Assembly (NCBI GenBank): GCA_012274445.1
Contig: JAAROD010000049.1
Span: 248,001-312,000, forward strand
Length of the DNA stretch: 64,000 nucleotides
Direction: 5' to 3'
DNA from: Sclerotiophoma versabilis
Lineage: Eukaryota; Ascomycota; Dothideomycetes; Pleosporales; Didymellaceae
The stretch's first letter is position 1; every line of letters begins with the position of its first letter. Position numbers and translations under genes: made by a program. Below, in pieces: positions 33,501-44,099 of this stretch. A model generated the notes under the pieces. That model worked only from the letters and a program-made list of their open reading frames with translations, searched no databases and was not told where the DNA came from.

Positions 33501-34918
33501 TAATAGATTTTAATAATACTTAGTTAATACTTTCTTCTAACCTATTTCTTAAATAGTTAAATAACTTTTATAATCTTATCTAAAGTCTTAGACTATAGGT
33601 TATAATTAAAGACCTTCTCTAAGTAGTATTTCTTAATAATTATAGTCTATTCTTTATTAAGCCTTTCTATTAGTATATTAAATAGATTCTATAATATTCT
33701 ATAGAATAGCCTTAGTAATTACTTTCTAAGCTACCTTAATATAAATTAGGTAGAGTAAGTAGTTATATACTCTTAGTACTTAATCCTCTTTATTCTATTA
33801 ATATAAACCTTCTAAGCAGCTTATACTAGTAATTATAGTACTTACTATTCTAGGTAACTTAATTATTAATACTATAGGTTCTTATAATTTTAATCTTTCT
33901 ATAGGTTTAGATAATCTTAATATAGAGTATATACTAAAAAAAAAGTAAAAGGTAATCTTATTATATTTAATAAAGGTAAGATTATAAGCAGTATATAGCT
34001 TAGCTATAATAATATTATCTTTAATTATTCTATACCTATAAGTATTATCTAATCTAAGATACTATATACCTACTTATTTAAGATAAGCTTTAGATATAAT
34101 ATTTATATAGAATTCTTTAATAACTTTAATATTCTTAAGTACTAGATTTTTAGTCTTTAGTCTGTTTTTTCTATTTAGAATTCTTTTAAGAATATAATTT
34201 CCTAATTCTAAGATAGATAGTAATTAACTACCTATATTAATAGTTTTACTTAGATTTAACTATTTAAAAGTCTCTAGTATTAGAAGTAATTAATTATTTA
34301 CTAAGTAGACTACTTTTCTACTATTAAGAATAGTACTTATTAATAAAGAATCTTTATAATCTATTATAGAATAAACTCTGCCTAATTTAGGTTAAAATTA
34401 GAATAGATTAATAACTACTACTAAAATTAAGCTAGAATAATTAGCTAAAGATAATATATCCTCTAATAATCTAGTCTTTTATCTAGCTTCTTTAATGTAT
34501 TTCTTAAGCTTACTCTATTCTAGGTTATTAAGTCTCTTCTTAATCTTAAATTTATTAAAGTTTAATAGAGATATCTTTAGTAATCTAGAAAGAAAAGATC
34601 TAGTAATTACAGTTTAAAGTCTATAGTAATTAATAGAATTCTAAGAATAGAGTCCTTTAGGTTTGTATAAATAGCTTTTTAAGTTTAATTCTGTTTTTCT
34701 CTTAGTTTTATTCTAATTAGAGCTTTCTTCTAGAGTTATAAAAGCTATATTTTCTTTACCTCTAGCTAAGCTAATAGCTTATTCTTAGAGTATTAATATA
34801 AAGACCTTAGATAGATTATTTATATCTATTATTTAATAACTAAAAGCTATATCTATAATTAATTACTACCTTATTAAGTAAGACTATTCTAGAGTAAGCC
34901 TAGAAGTAATTATATTAA
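30558..34918 (-). pseudogene. Copia-1 pol of minus-strand copy, degenerate
   Basis: Reverse complement of the protease-to-RNase H part of the plus-strand copy. RNase H lies at about 30.6-31.0 kb, reverse transcriptase at about 31.2-33.1 kb with the catalytic box near 31459-31470, and integrase at about 33.2-34.2 kb. Stops are of RIP type. The left end is broken by the TRIM and the right end by the solo LTR at 34924. Confidence 0.78.
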
Positions 34919-35071
34919 GAAAGTATTAAAGTTATACTTTAGTTAAAGACTCTAAGTACTAATTCTGTTAGTTCTTAGGTATAAACAGCATATAGTAGAT
35001 TAGGTTAGGTTATTACCTAGTAAAATACTATAATAATAGAGGTAATAATAAGTAGTATAGAGTAGACTATC

Positions 35072-35576
35072 TATTACAAACCTTAAGAGGCAGCACAGCA
35101 GAAGATAAGAGAAGAAAGGATTAATAACACTTAGGGACAACCTAATAGTCTTTAAGAAGGTTAGTAATACAGGAACTAATAACACACAACCCTACCTGTT
35201 CTAATCTCTTAGCAGAACGCTATAATAGAACATGTTACATGTGTTCTAGAGAATCCTACAATATTCTACAGTGTACTAGGTTAGAATAACTCTAGAATAT
35301 TAGAACCTGTATAGAATATTTATTAGTATATAGCAAGTAGGAACACAACCCTTATAGTTTATGTTTAACTTAGTTAATTAAGTTTATCTTTAGAATCTTA
35401 ACCCTAACTCTTAAGCTAGATAGTCTATTCTATACTACTTATTATTACCCTCTATTATTATAGTATTTTACTAGGCAATAACCTTAACCCTTACAGACTA
35501 TCCTGTACTAGCGCTTATCTCTAAGAACTAATACAAATAGTGCTTACAAGCTTTGCTTAAAAGTATAACTTTAACA
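35072..35576 (+). repeat. Gypsy-1 5' LTR
   Basis: 505 bp; starts TATTACAAACC (TG mutated to TA) and ends TTTAACA. The 3' LTR has the same length and differs mainly by C/T and G/A transitions. Confidence 0.88.
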
Positions 35577-38500
35577 CTTTAAACACTCTAAAGATAAGTA
35601 CTACTTTAGAATCCTATACTACCCCTAGCAACTCTAATATATTACGCAACTGTGTTAATAACAACCTTAATATAGATAAAGAATTAAACAGAGGTATAAC
35701 AACCTCTACATCTATAAGTGTATACCTAGTAGCTAAACCTAAGACCTTTAATAGTACTTATAAGAAACTAGAAGACTAGCTTATTAAATTCAACCTCTTC
35801 TTTATATTCTAGAGAGAACATATCTCTAAGAAGAAATATATAATACTTATCTCTATGTTTATAAAGAATTGCGTGTTTACATAGATTAAACTCTTTATCT
35901 AATATTACTATAGAAAAGGAACGTCTACTAACATTAATGCATAGATTAAAGACTTTAACCTGTTTAAAAAATAGATACACTAAGTATTTAGAGTATATAA
36001 TAAACTAACTATTACACGTTATAACATCTAACGCATTAAGCAAACTACGTTAGCTGCTAACTATACTACTAAGTTTTAGCAACTAGCTACGTACACTAGC
36101 TAGAACAACACTGCGTTAACAACAATATTCTAATAAGAATTAAAACTACAAGTTAAAGAGGAATTAATATAGACTACTATGTCTACTAATAACTTTAACT
36201 CTCTAGTTAATATAGTAATTAATATTAATATTAAGCTGTATAAACTATAACAGGAATTATAGGAGAACCTATAAATATAAACAATAGCTTACGCTACTTG
36301 CCTGCCTTTACGCAACCTATAGCATAACAACCTTAACTAAGAATACTATAGAGGTAATTGCTACTAGCTAAACACTAGACAACAGGTGTATAACAGCACT
36401 AGCAGTAGTTACTACAGACTAGAGGCTATAGACCTGTCTAACATTAACAAAGAACTAGAACCTTAATAGAACTAGAAAAGCAAGGGTAGTAATAGAAAGA
36501 ACAAGTCTAGTATAACTTATTATAGTTATAGCAAGCAGGGCTACTATGCTAAGAATTATTAATCTAAGAATAAGGTAGTTTAATAACTTAACGTACTTAC
36601 CTGCAGAAATACAGATACTAGTAATAAATAGAAAGTTCTTATTAATAATATAGGACGTCTTATAGAAGACTCTAAAACTAGATCTAATAAGGATTATATT
36701 AAACTATCTAATAAGAATATAAGAGATGTTTAAAGCTAAGCACCTATACTATACTAGAAGTTAGATAAACAGCAGAAGCACCTGCAGGACCTAATAGGAT
36801 AACTATTAACATAGATAAGCTAAGTATATAAGCAAGAACTAAAAGTACGCAGATATAAGCAGCCTACTACATCTTAATAACTACGCAATACTGCTAGATA
36901 AGAAGTAGATAGAGGTATTATTTACACTTCTAATACTAAAGAAAATTAGTATAATCTAGATATATAAGAGTTTAATAGGCGCGCAGACGCAGAACTAGCA
37001 CGTTAAGAAATCTAAGATAATAACGCTACCTTTTAGAAAAACTATAATTAGATTACTAAGAGCATTAATAAGAAACTATAATAAACAGCACTTTAAACTC
37101 GCACAGGACAATAATAGGTTAACAACCTAAGTAAATCCTAATAAGATTAGTAGAAACACGATTTTAATAAACTTAGTACTAGTAACTATGCTACATAACA
37201 GGAGCTTAAGTAATAAGTAAAAAACAACTAAAGTAGGAATAAGCCTAACTTTAATAGGAAGCTAGCGTTGCTTCTTAACCTACAACTAGAGTACACCTTA
37301 GACTACTAGAATCTAAATTATAAAAAGCTATTATAGATAGCATGCATATATAACACCTATTGCATATATAAATTAGAAAAACTAAAAAAGAAATAGTTCC
37401 CAACTCCTAGTACTATATATAGGAAATAATAGTATAATTATAAGAATAATATATGCAAAATGCACCTCTAGAACAAGTGTTCTAAGCTGCACTTCCTAGG
37501 CACAGATAACTATTAGGAAATTATATATATGTAATTAGTTATTAACAGCTCCTGCTATAATCTATATTAGCAGTATTACCTTAACCTAAACTACAAGCTA
37601 TATAAAGGCAGTAAGATTATCTATAGATTTAGTAATAAGAAGACTTTTTTAAGTAAGTGCTAAAAGAGTACTCTGCTAAGTAATCCCTTAATACTATTAG
37701 AGACAGCTTACTTATTAAACTACCTATTAAGTTAAATAGAGTAGTATTATTAGCACTCTTAGACTTAAAAGCATAGGCAAACTATATATTCTAGATAGTA
37801 ATATACTAAGTAGGCCTCATACTACGCACAAAGAAATATGCCTATTTACTCTAAGTAGCTAATAGAGAATTAATACTAGAAGAACTATATATTATATATA
37901 AAGTAATAGTAGCCCCCCTAGAAATACAGGGGCACTATAAGGAACTAACTCTAGATATCTTTGCAAAGGCTACACACAATGTTATATTAGGACTTCTCTA
38001 GTTATAAAAGCATAATCTAGAGATAGACTAGATATAGAAAAGACTTTTATTAAGATAATATAAATATAGTACTAATATATTAAAGCCTACGCAGCGCATG
38101 CTGTAACTAGTAGATAAGAAGAAGATTAATAATATCTCTTTAATATATAAGATGTGCTAAGATAGAGTAGTTAACTATGTAGACAAAGAAAGCCTCTCTA
38201 TAATAGTTAAGGAGAACAAGAGTACACCTTCTAGTATACTAGATGTATATAGACAGTACGCCTAGATATTTAAAGAAGAGTTATCTATAAAAGTGCTACC
38301 TAAGCATTAACCTTAGGATTATAAGATTAAACTTAAGGAAGGGAAAGAACTACTCTTTAGGCCTATATACTAGTTATCTAAGAAAGAGCTTAAGATACTA
38401 CGTAAGTATATTAAGGAGAACCTTATAAAAGAATTTATTAGAAAATCTAAATCTCTAGCAGGATTCTCTATTCTTTTTATACTAAAGAAAAATAGTAAGC

Positions 38501-41040
38501 TAAGGCTTTATATTAACTACTAGAAGTTAAACAATATTACTATTAAGAATTATTATTTACTACCTAATATATCTAAGTTATAGGACTAGCTATTAGAAGT
38601 AAAACTCTTTACTACACTTAACTTACGCAGAGTGTACAACCTTATACACATAAAGAAGGGTAAAGAATAGAAGACAGTATTTAGAACCTATTATAGTTAC
38701 TATAAGTACATAGTTATGCTATTTAGGCTAACTAATACACTAGTAGTATGTTAGGCATTAATTAATAATGTGCTGTAAGCACACCTAGACATTATAGTAG
38801 TAGTATACCTTAATAACATCCTAGTGTATAGTAAGATACTAGAAGAATATAAGGTCTATATATATTAAGTGTTAGAATACTTAGTAATAGCAGACCTTAG
38901 GCTAAAGCTAGAGAAGTGCAAATAGCATAAGAAAGAAGTAGAGTTCCTTAGCTATATTATAAGAAGATATAGAGTTAAGATAAGTAAAAAGAAAATCTAG
39001 GTTGTAAAGGATTAGCTAACACCTACTATAGTTAAGAAAATTTAAGAATTCCTTAGGTTTATTAACTTTAACTAACACTTTATTAAGAACTACTCTATAA
39101 AGGCCTTACTGCTTATAAGACTTATACAGAAGGATATACTCTTTAAGTAGGAATAAGTATAAGAAGATACTTTCTAATTGCTTAAGTAAGTATACATAGA
39201 GCCTCCTACACTAATTATATTTAGGAGCAGTAAACCTGCACGCCTTAAAACAGATGCCTTAGATTTAGTATTAGGAGTATGCATTACTTAAGAACAAGAC
39301 GATTAATAGCACCTAATTACCTACTACTTAAGGAAGTTTATAGCACTAGAAGAACGCTATAATATACATAATAAGGAGCTTATAGCTATTATTAATGCAT
39401 TATAACATTAAAGAGTATATGCAGAAAGCTGCTTAGAACTTACTATCTACACAGATTATAAGAACTTAGTACATTTTACTACTACTAAGGTTCTAAACTA
39501 ATAATAAGTATGCTAGTTAGAAATGCTTAGTTAATATAAGTTTAAGATCCTGTACACGCTAGGGAAAGAAAACAGCAGAGTAGACGTGCTTAGCTAATGC
39601 TATAACCTTATAGGTAAAAAGATAATTAATAAATTTACTATTCTTAGAGTTAATAGAGATAGGTCTTTAGGACTAACACAGCAGCTTAATCTAGTAATGC
39701 AAGTTTAGCAGGAATAACATATCTTAGAGCAAGTACTAGAGGAACTTTAGGAAGAAGTTATCTTAAGATATTATAATAATGCGCTATATAGATACTCTAG
39801 TATTACTTATACTATAGAACTTATTAAATAATATTATAAGTTTCCTAATATAAAGGATAAGGTTACTAAGTTTATTAAGAACTATGTGTAGTACTAATAG
39901 AATAAGTACAGCATATATGCTAAGTATAGAGAGGTATAAGTAATAGAGCTACCTATAGCACTATAGACAAACATTATAATAGATTTTATTACGCAGCTAC
40001 TACTCTCTAAGGACCCTATTATAGAATATACCTATAACTTAATCTTTGTTATAGTAGATTAATTTACTAAATATACTAAAATAATACTATTTAGACACAG
40101 CTACACTGCGCAGCAGCTAGCTATAGTATTTATTAATTAGATTATTTACTACTATAGAATGCCTAAGTTAATTATTAGTAATAGAGATAAGCTTTTTATA
40201 TTAAACTATTAGACTATAATACTTACTATATTAGGTACTAAGAAAAAGCTATCTACAGCCTATTATCTGTAGATAAATAGATAGACAGAAAGAATAAATT
40301 AGACTATAGAAACGTACCTTTAGATCTATAGTAACTAGGAATAAGATAACTAGGTTTTACTATTACCTATAGCACAAATTGCATATAATAATAAGTTATT
40401 AGAAGTAATAGGCACAACGCTGTTCTTTATAAACTATAGGAGACACCTAAATCTCTTTACTTAATCTCTTAATTACTCTATTTAGACAGAATTAGTAATA
40501 GCTTTAGCAGTTAGACTAAAGAAAGTACACTAGAAATTACTTAAAAACATTGCACGAGCTTAGGAACGAGCTATTTTATATATTAATTAGAAATAAAAAA
40601 CAGTACCTTAGCTAAAAGAGGGGGATAAAGTCTATCTTCTTATAAAAAATCTTAGAACATAAAGAGTAATAAAAAAACTAGACAAGGTTAAGGTTAGACT
40701 ATTTTTTATTTCTAAGTAAATTAGCCTAGTTAACTATTAACTTAAGCTACCTAAGAATGCAAAGATCTATCTAGTGTTCTATGTCTTACTATTAGAACCT
40801 ACTAACCTAAGAATGCTAATCTAGAAAGACTTCTACTACTAAGCTAACAGCAATAATAAGTAGGAAGTTAAAAAAATAATAATATATTAGAGAACTAAGA
40901 AGAGTATTTAATACCTAGTTAAGTAGTTAGGCTACCTAGACTTAGAAAATATATAGGAACTAGCAATAAACCTTACAAACTGCTAACAGCTCTTATCTTA
41001 GTATTATTAAAGGAGAGAAAGTCTAGATTGCCTTCTAGGA
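35577..41040 (+). pseudogene. Gypsy-1 gag-pol with chromodomain, degenerate
   Basis: A CCHC zinc knuckle lies at 36518-36559 with spacing C-x2-C-x4-H-x4-C; the Cys and His codons have become Tyr codons by C-to-T or G-to-A change. Protease is near 37755-37790, and reverse transcriptase about 38.3-38.9 kb with YLNN at 38806-38817 for the YLDD box. RNase H follows at about 39.2-39.6 kb, then the integrase zinc-binding region near 39.8-39.9 kb and core at about 39.96-40.4 kb. A GPY/F-like end with LVFYVLLLEP precedes a chromodomain at about 40895-41015 (YLVKQLGYLDLENIQ, where Q marks former Trp/Gln codons). Chromodomain Gypsy elements can target heterochromatin marked by H3K9 methylation. Confidence 0.82.
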
Positions 41041-41579
41041 TAGACGGCATAAAGGCACTCTAATTAAGAGCTAGAGATCTAGGTATTAGGCCTTTCTCTA
41101 GCTAAGCAACATCTTAGTTAATGCCCTTAACAGCTTTAAGTGCCTTAAGATCTTTAACATACTACCTAGCCTTATCTACCTACTATTTTTCTTAATACTG
41201 TAACATTTTCCTTTATTTATAGATGTAATCTTTCTTTACACGTGCAGCTAGAATAGCTTACAGAGTAGCAGACTTAGCTGTGTCTACCTCTGCCTCTTAT
41301 TATTCTAAGCAGTTTAACTCTTAGTTAATTTACTTAAAGTTTAGGGTTAGAACTTTAACTAGAACACACTTCTGCCTGCTAACACAATAACAGTTCCTGC
41401 ACTCCTTCTTTAATAATAATATACAGCACTCTAAACCCTTCTTTGCGCAGTATTAATAAGACACTATTATAAGTTATTTAACACAATTAATATAGTTACT
41501 AATAGAGTAGTAATACGCAGTACTTCTAGAAACTATAGAGTTAGTTTATAAGAATATAAAGGTTAGAAGGGGAAGATAG

Positions 41580-42084
41580 TGTTATAAACCTTAAGAGGCA
41601 GTATAGTAGAAGATAAGAGAAGGAAGAATTAATAATACTTAGGGACAACCTAATAGTCTTTAAGAAGGTTAGCAATATAGAAACTAATAATGCGCAACCC
41701 TACCTATTCTAATCCCTTAGCAGAACGCTATAATAGAACATATTACATATATTCTAGGGAATCCTATAATGTTCTACAGTGTACTAGGTTAGAATAACTC
41801 TAGAATATTAGAACCTATATAGAATATTTATTAGTATATAGTAAGTAGGAACACAACCCTTATAGTTTATATTTAACTTAGTTAATTAAGTTTGTCTTTA
41901 GAATCTTAACCCTAACTCTTAAGCTAGATAGTCTATTCTATACTACTTATTATTACCCTCTATTATTATAGTGTTTTACTAGGCAATAACCTTAACCCTT
42001 ACAGACTATCCTATACTAGCGCTTATCCCTAAGAACTAATATAAATAGTGCTTATAAGCTTTGCTTAAAAGTACAACTTTAATA
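41580..42084 (+). repeat. Gypsy-1 3' LTR
   Basis: 505 bp; starts TGTTATAAACC and ends TTTAATA, followed by the CTATC duplication. Partner of 35072-35576. Confidence 0.88.
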
Positions 42085-42434
42085 CTATCTAGCTTAAGAG
42101 TTAGGTTAAGATTCTAAAGATAAACTTAATTAATAAGGTTAAATACACACTATAGGAGTTATATTCCTACTAACTATATACTTAATAGAAGATAATACTT
42201 ATTAGTAAGTAACTAGAGTTAGTCTAATAAAATATAAAGTATTACTTATTAATAAGTAGAAATATATAATACTTATTAATAAGTAAGTTATATATATTAT
42301 ACTTATTAATAAGTATGTTACGTAACTATATAAAGAAAGATTCTTCTTAGCTCTACCCCTAGCTTATAGGTAAGAGCTATAGTTAGCTACTTAATTACTA
42401 TGCTGCTTTATCTGTATAGAATTATAATAGAAAG

Positions 42435-43207
42435 TTAGTAAAAGTAAGTTATTCTTTAATCTTAGTAATCTTAAATACCTAAGCTTTTCTATAAAGAACT
42501 TACTACTTATTAAACTACTAATCTAGTAAGATCTAGCCTAATTAGGCTTTTTTAAGGTAAGTATAGTATTACTACCTAACTAGATATATAGTATTACTAT
42601 TAGTTAGTGCTAGATTATTCTTTAGAATTTAGATTAAAGCCTATAGAGTTAATTCTTAGAAATTAAGTATTGTTATTAATACTAGAGCTATAAGATTAGC
42701 TAATACTATTTTATTAATTTAATCTTAAATATTACTAAGCTTTATAGCTAATCTTATCTACCTTAAGGTTAAAACCTTATATTTTTAGACTTCTTTAGAA
42801 TAGTCTCTAATTACTAGTTTATATACCTCTATTCTAAGAATATACTATTCTTAATTAGTAGTAATACTTAGCTTATCTTTATTACTATTTTCTAAGAGGT
42901 TTCTAGAGACTAGCTTTAAAGAGAGAGTTAAATACTCTAGCTCTTATTTATTAATTACTATAACTGTTTTACTATCTAGATTAATCTAATTCTATACTAC
43001 CTTATCTCTTACATAGAGTTTAAGCTAAGTAAACTAGTAGAGCTAATCTAATTAGCTTTTAAGTAAGACCTAGTAAGTTAAGATTTAGAAATTAGAATTT
43101 ATTATCTAACTATTAAGAAGAGTTATATTAAAAAGTATATAATTAATCCTATTTAGCTTCTTAGCTATATAGAGTATATAGAGAAATCTACTATATAGTC
43201 TTTATAA
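42435..43207 (-). pseudogene. Gag-like part of minus-strand Copia-1
   Basis: Reverse complement of about 22005-22790 of the plus-strand copy. It continues at 34918 across the inserted solo LTR and Gypsy-1. Next to the primer site and 5' LTR, as expected for gag. Broken by RIP-type stops. Confidence 0.65.
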
Positions 43208-43222
43208 CGCTAGGCTTATAAC
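43208..43222 (-). promoter_or_regulatory. Primer-binding site of minus-strand Copia-1
   Basis: CGCTAGGCTTATAAC, the exact reverse complement of the site at 21990-22004, directly beside the LTR beginning at 43223. Complementary (after RIP reversal) to the initiator tRNA-Met anticodon arm. Confidence 0.7.
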
Positions 43223-43450
43223 TATTAAAGCTAAGATAACTAGATTAGATTAATCTAGGTATAAAAGTATTAATTAAGTTTCTTAATCTATTTCTATAGT
43301 AAAAGAGTATAACTATATATATATTTTTACTTCTAGGCTAGTCCTAGATTAGAGTAGGGCTAATTAATTATTCTTATATATTAATCTAATCTCTATAATC
43401 TACCTATATTACTATTAATAATTACGTAATTATTAACCTTTACTATAATA
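43223..43450 (-). repeat. Copia-1 LTR (5' LTR of minus copy)
   Basis: 228 bp homologous to 20753-20979. Starts TATTAAAGC and ends ACTATAATA on the plus strand. Right flank AGAAA belongs to a Copia-2 fragment. Confidence 0.82.
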
Positions 43451-43701
43451 AGAAAGCTTTAAAGTTACTCTAAGAGGCTATATTAAATACCTAGTTAGTT
43501 ACTAAGCTTCTAATATATACTAGATATAGGTCTCTAAACTTAACTAGATAATTATAATATATAATATAACCTTTAATAAGAAGCTCTTTTATAATAAATT
43601 AAATAAGTTAATAGCCTTTTTAATTAAAGAAGTAGAAGTAGTTATAGATATAATCTATAAAGCTAGTAAGATAATAGATATAGAAGAAGTAATTAAGCTC
43701 T
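43451..43701 (+). mobile_element. Older Copia-2 fragment (reverse transcriptase N-terminal region)
   Basis: About 250 bp closely similar to 46753-47003 in the same orientation, including GAAGCTTTAAAGTTACTCTA and the following reverse transcriptase start. It is cut on the left by the Copia-1 LTR and on the right by the Copia-2 LTR at 43702. Copia-2 therefore appears to have landed in an earlier copy of itself; the other half of the older copy is not in the window. Confidence 0.65.
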
Positions 43702-43992
43702 TATAATATAAATAAGCTACTAGCTTATTACTAAGCTAAGTAGAGTGTTAGCGTATTAGAGCTAGGTATTACCTAAGGTCTAAGCCTATATACCTAAGCT
43801 TATAGCTAACTCTTAAGAAGCTTAGTAGTTAAGCTAACTATAGTTAAGTAGACTTACTACTACCTATAAGCTTAATTATAGAGTTATATAACTAGTAATA
43901 TTTTCTTTATATAAAATAGTTATTATATCTAAAGAGATAGACACTAATTAATTTTTTAATTACCTAAGTATTATACTATAAGCTTATTAATA
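43702..43992 (+). repeat. Copia-2 5' LTR (LTR-C)
   Basis: About 291 bp, inverted relative to the solo LTR at 53581-53872. It ends GCTTATTAATA immediately before the primer site at 43993. Confidence 0.78.
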
Positions 43993-44006
43993 GTTATAAG
44001 CCTAGC
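43993..44006 (+). promoter_or_regulatory. Primer-binding site of Copia-2
   Basis: GTTATAAGCCTAGC directly after the LTR, identical to the first 14 bases of the Copia-1 site. This indicates the same half-tRNA priming in a different Copia family. Confidence 0.68.
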
Positions 44007-44099
44007 TTCTAAAGAGTAGTAGATCTCTCTGCATACTTAGCTAATTAAGCCTATTAGATAGTACTTAACTACTCTAATTAAAACCTTCTTTTACTCTAC

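Larger units (their letters stand above)
35072..42084 (+). mobile_element. Gypsy-1, chromodomain Ty3/Gypsy element, complete
   Basis: 7,013 bp with 505-bp LTRs (35072-35576 and 41580-42084) and target duplication CTATC (35067-35071 and 42085-42089). Gag with CCHC knuckle, protease, reverse transcriptase, RNase H, integrase and C-terminal chromodomain follow in Ty3/Gypsy order. It retains noticeably more CpA and TpG than any other element here, so it is the youngest or least mutated. It sits at the innermost level of the nest, consistent with this. No frame is intact: TAG and TAA stops are spread through gag and pol. Confidence 0.9.
34924..42429 (-). mobile_element. Solo Gypsy LTR (LTR-B), split by Gypsy-1
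   Basis: Segments 34924-35071 and 42085-42429 together are the reverse complement of the 489-bp LTR at 58096-58584. Target duplication GAAAG lies at 34919-34923 and 42430-42434, within the gag/pol of the minus-strand Copia-1. No internal sequence of its own remains, so it is a solo LTR left by LTR-LTR recombination. It was then split by Gypsy-1 with its own CTATC duplication. The right segment carries four near-identical palindromes ACTTATTAATAAGT. Confidence 0.85.
20753..43450 (-). mobile_element. Copia-1 retrotransposon, minus-strand copy, multiply interrupted
   Basis: The outer element of the nest. Its 3' LTR is 20753-20979 and its 5' LTR is 43223-43450, both in reverse orientation and homologous over about 227 bp. 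A reverse tRNA primer site (43208-43222) abuts the 5' LTR. Internal sequence runs right to left: gag-like 43207-42435, then 34918-30558 with protease, integrase, reverse transcriptase (YIDN-type motif near 31459-31470) and RNase H, then the extra frame region (30100-29145 and 21762-20980). It is interrupted by a plus-strand Copia-1 (21763-29144), a miniature element (30101-30557) and a solo LTR carrying a Gypsy element (34924-42429). Flanks AAACT and AGAAA do not match, so I see no target duplication and suspect rearrangement. Heavily RIP-mutated and inactive. Confidence 0.82.

Noticed and set aside
35000..35980. Two short minus-strand open frames in Gypsy-1 and its flank
   Set aside because: They lie antisense to LTR and gag sequence and are chance frames in AT-rich DNA.
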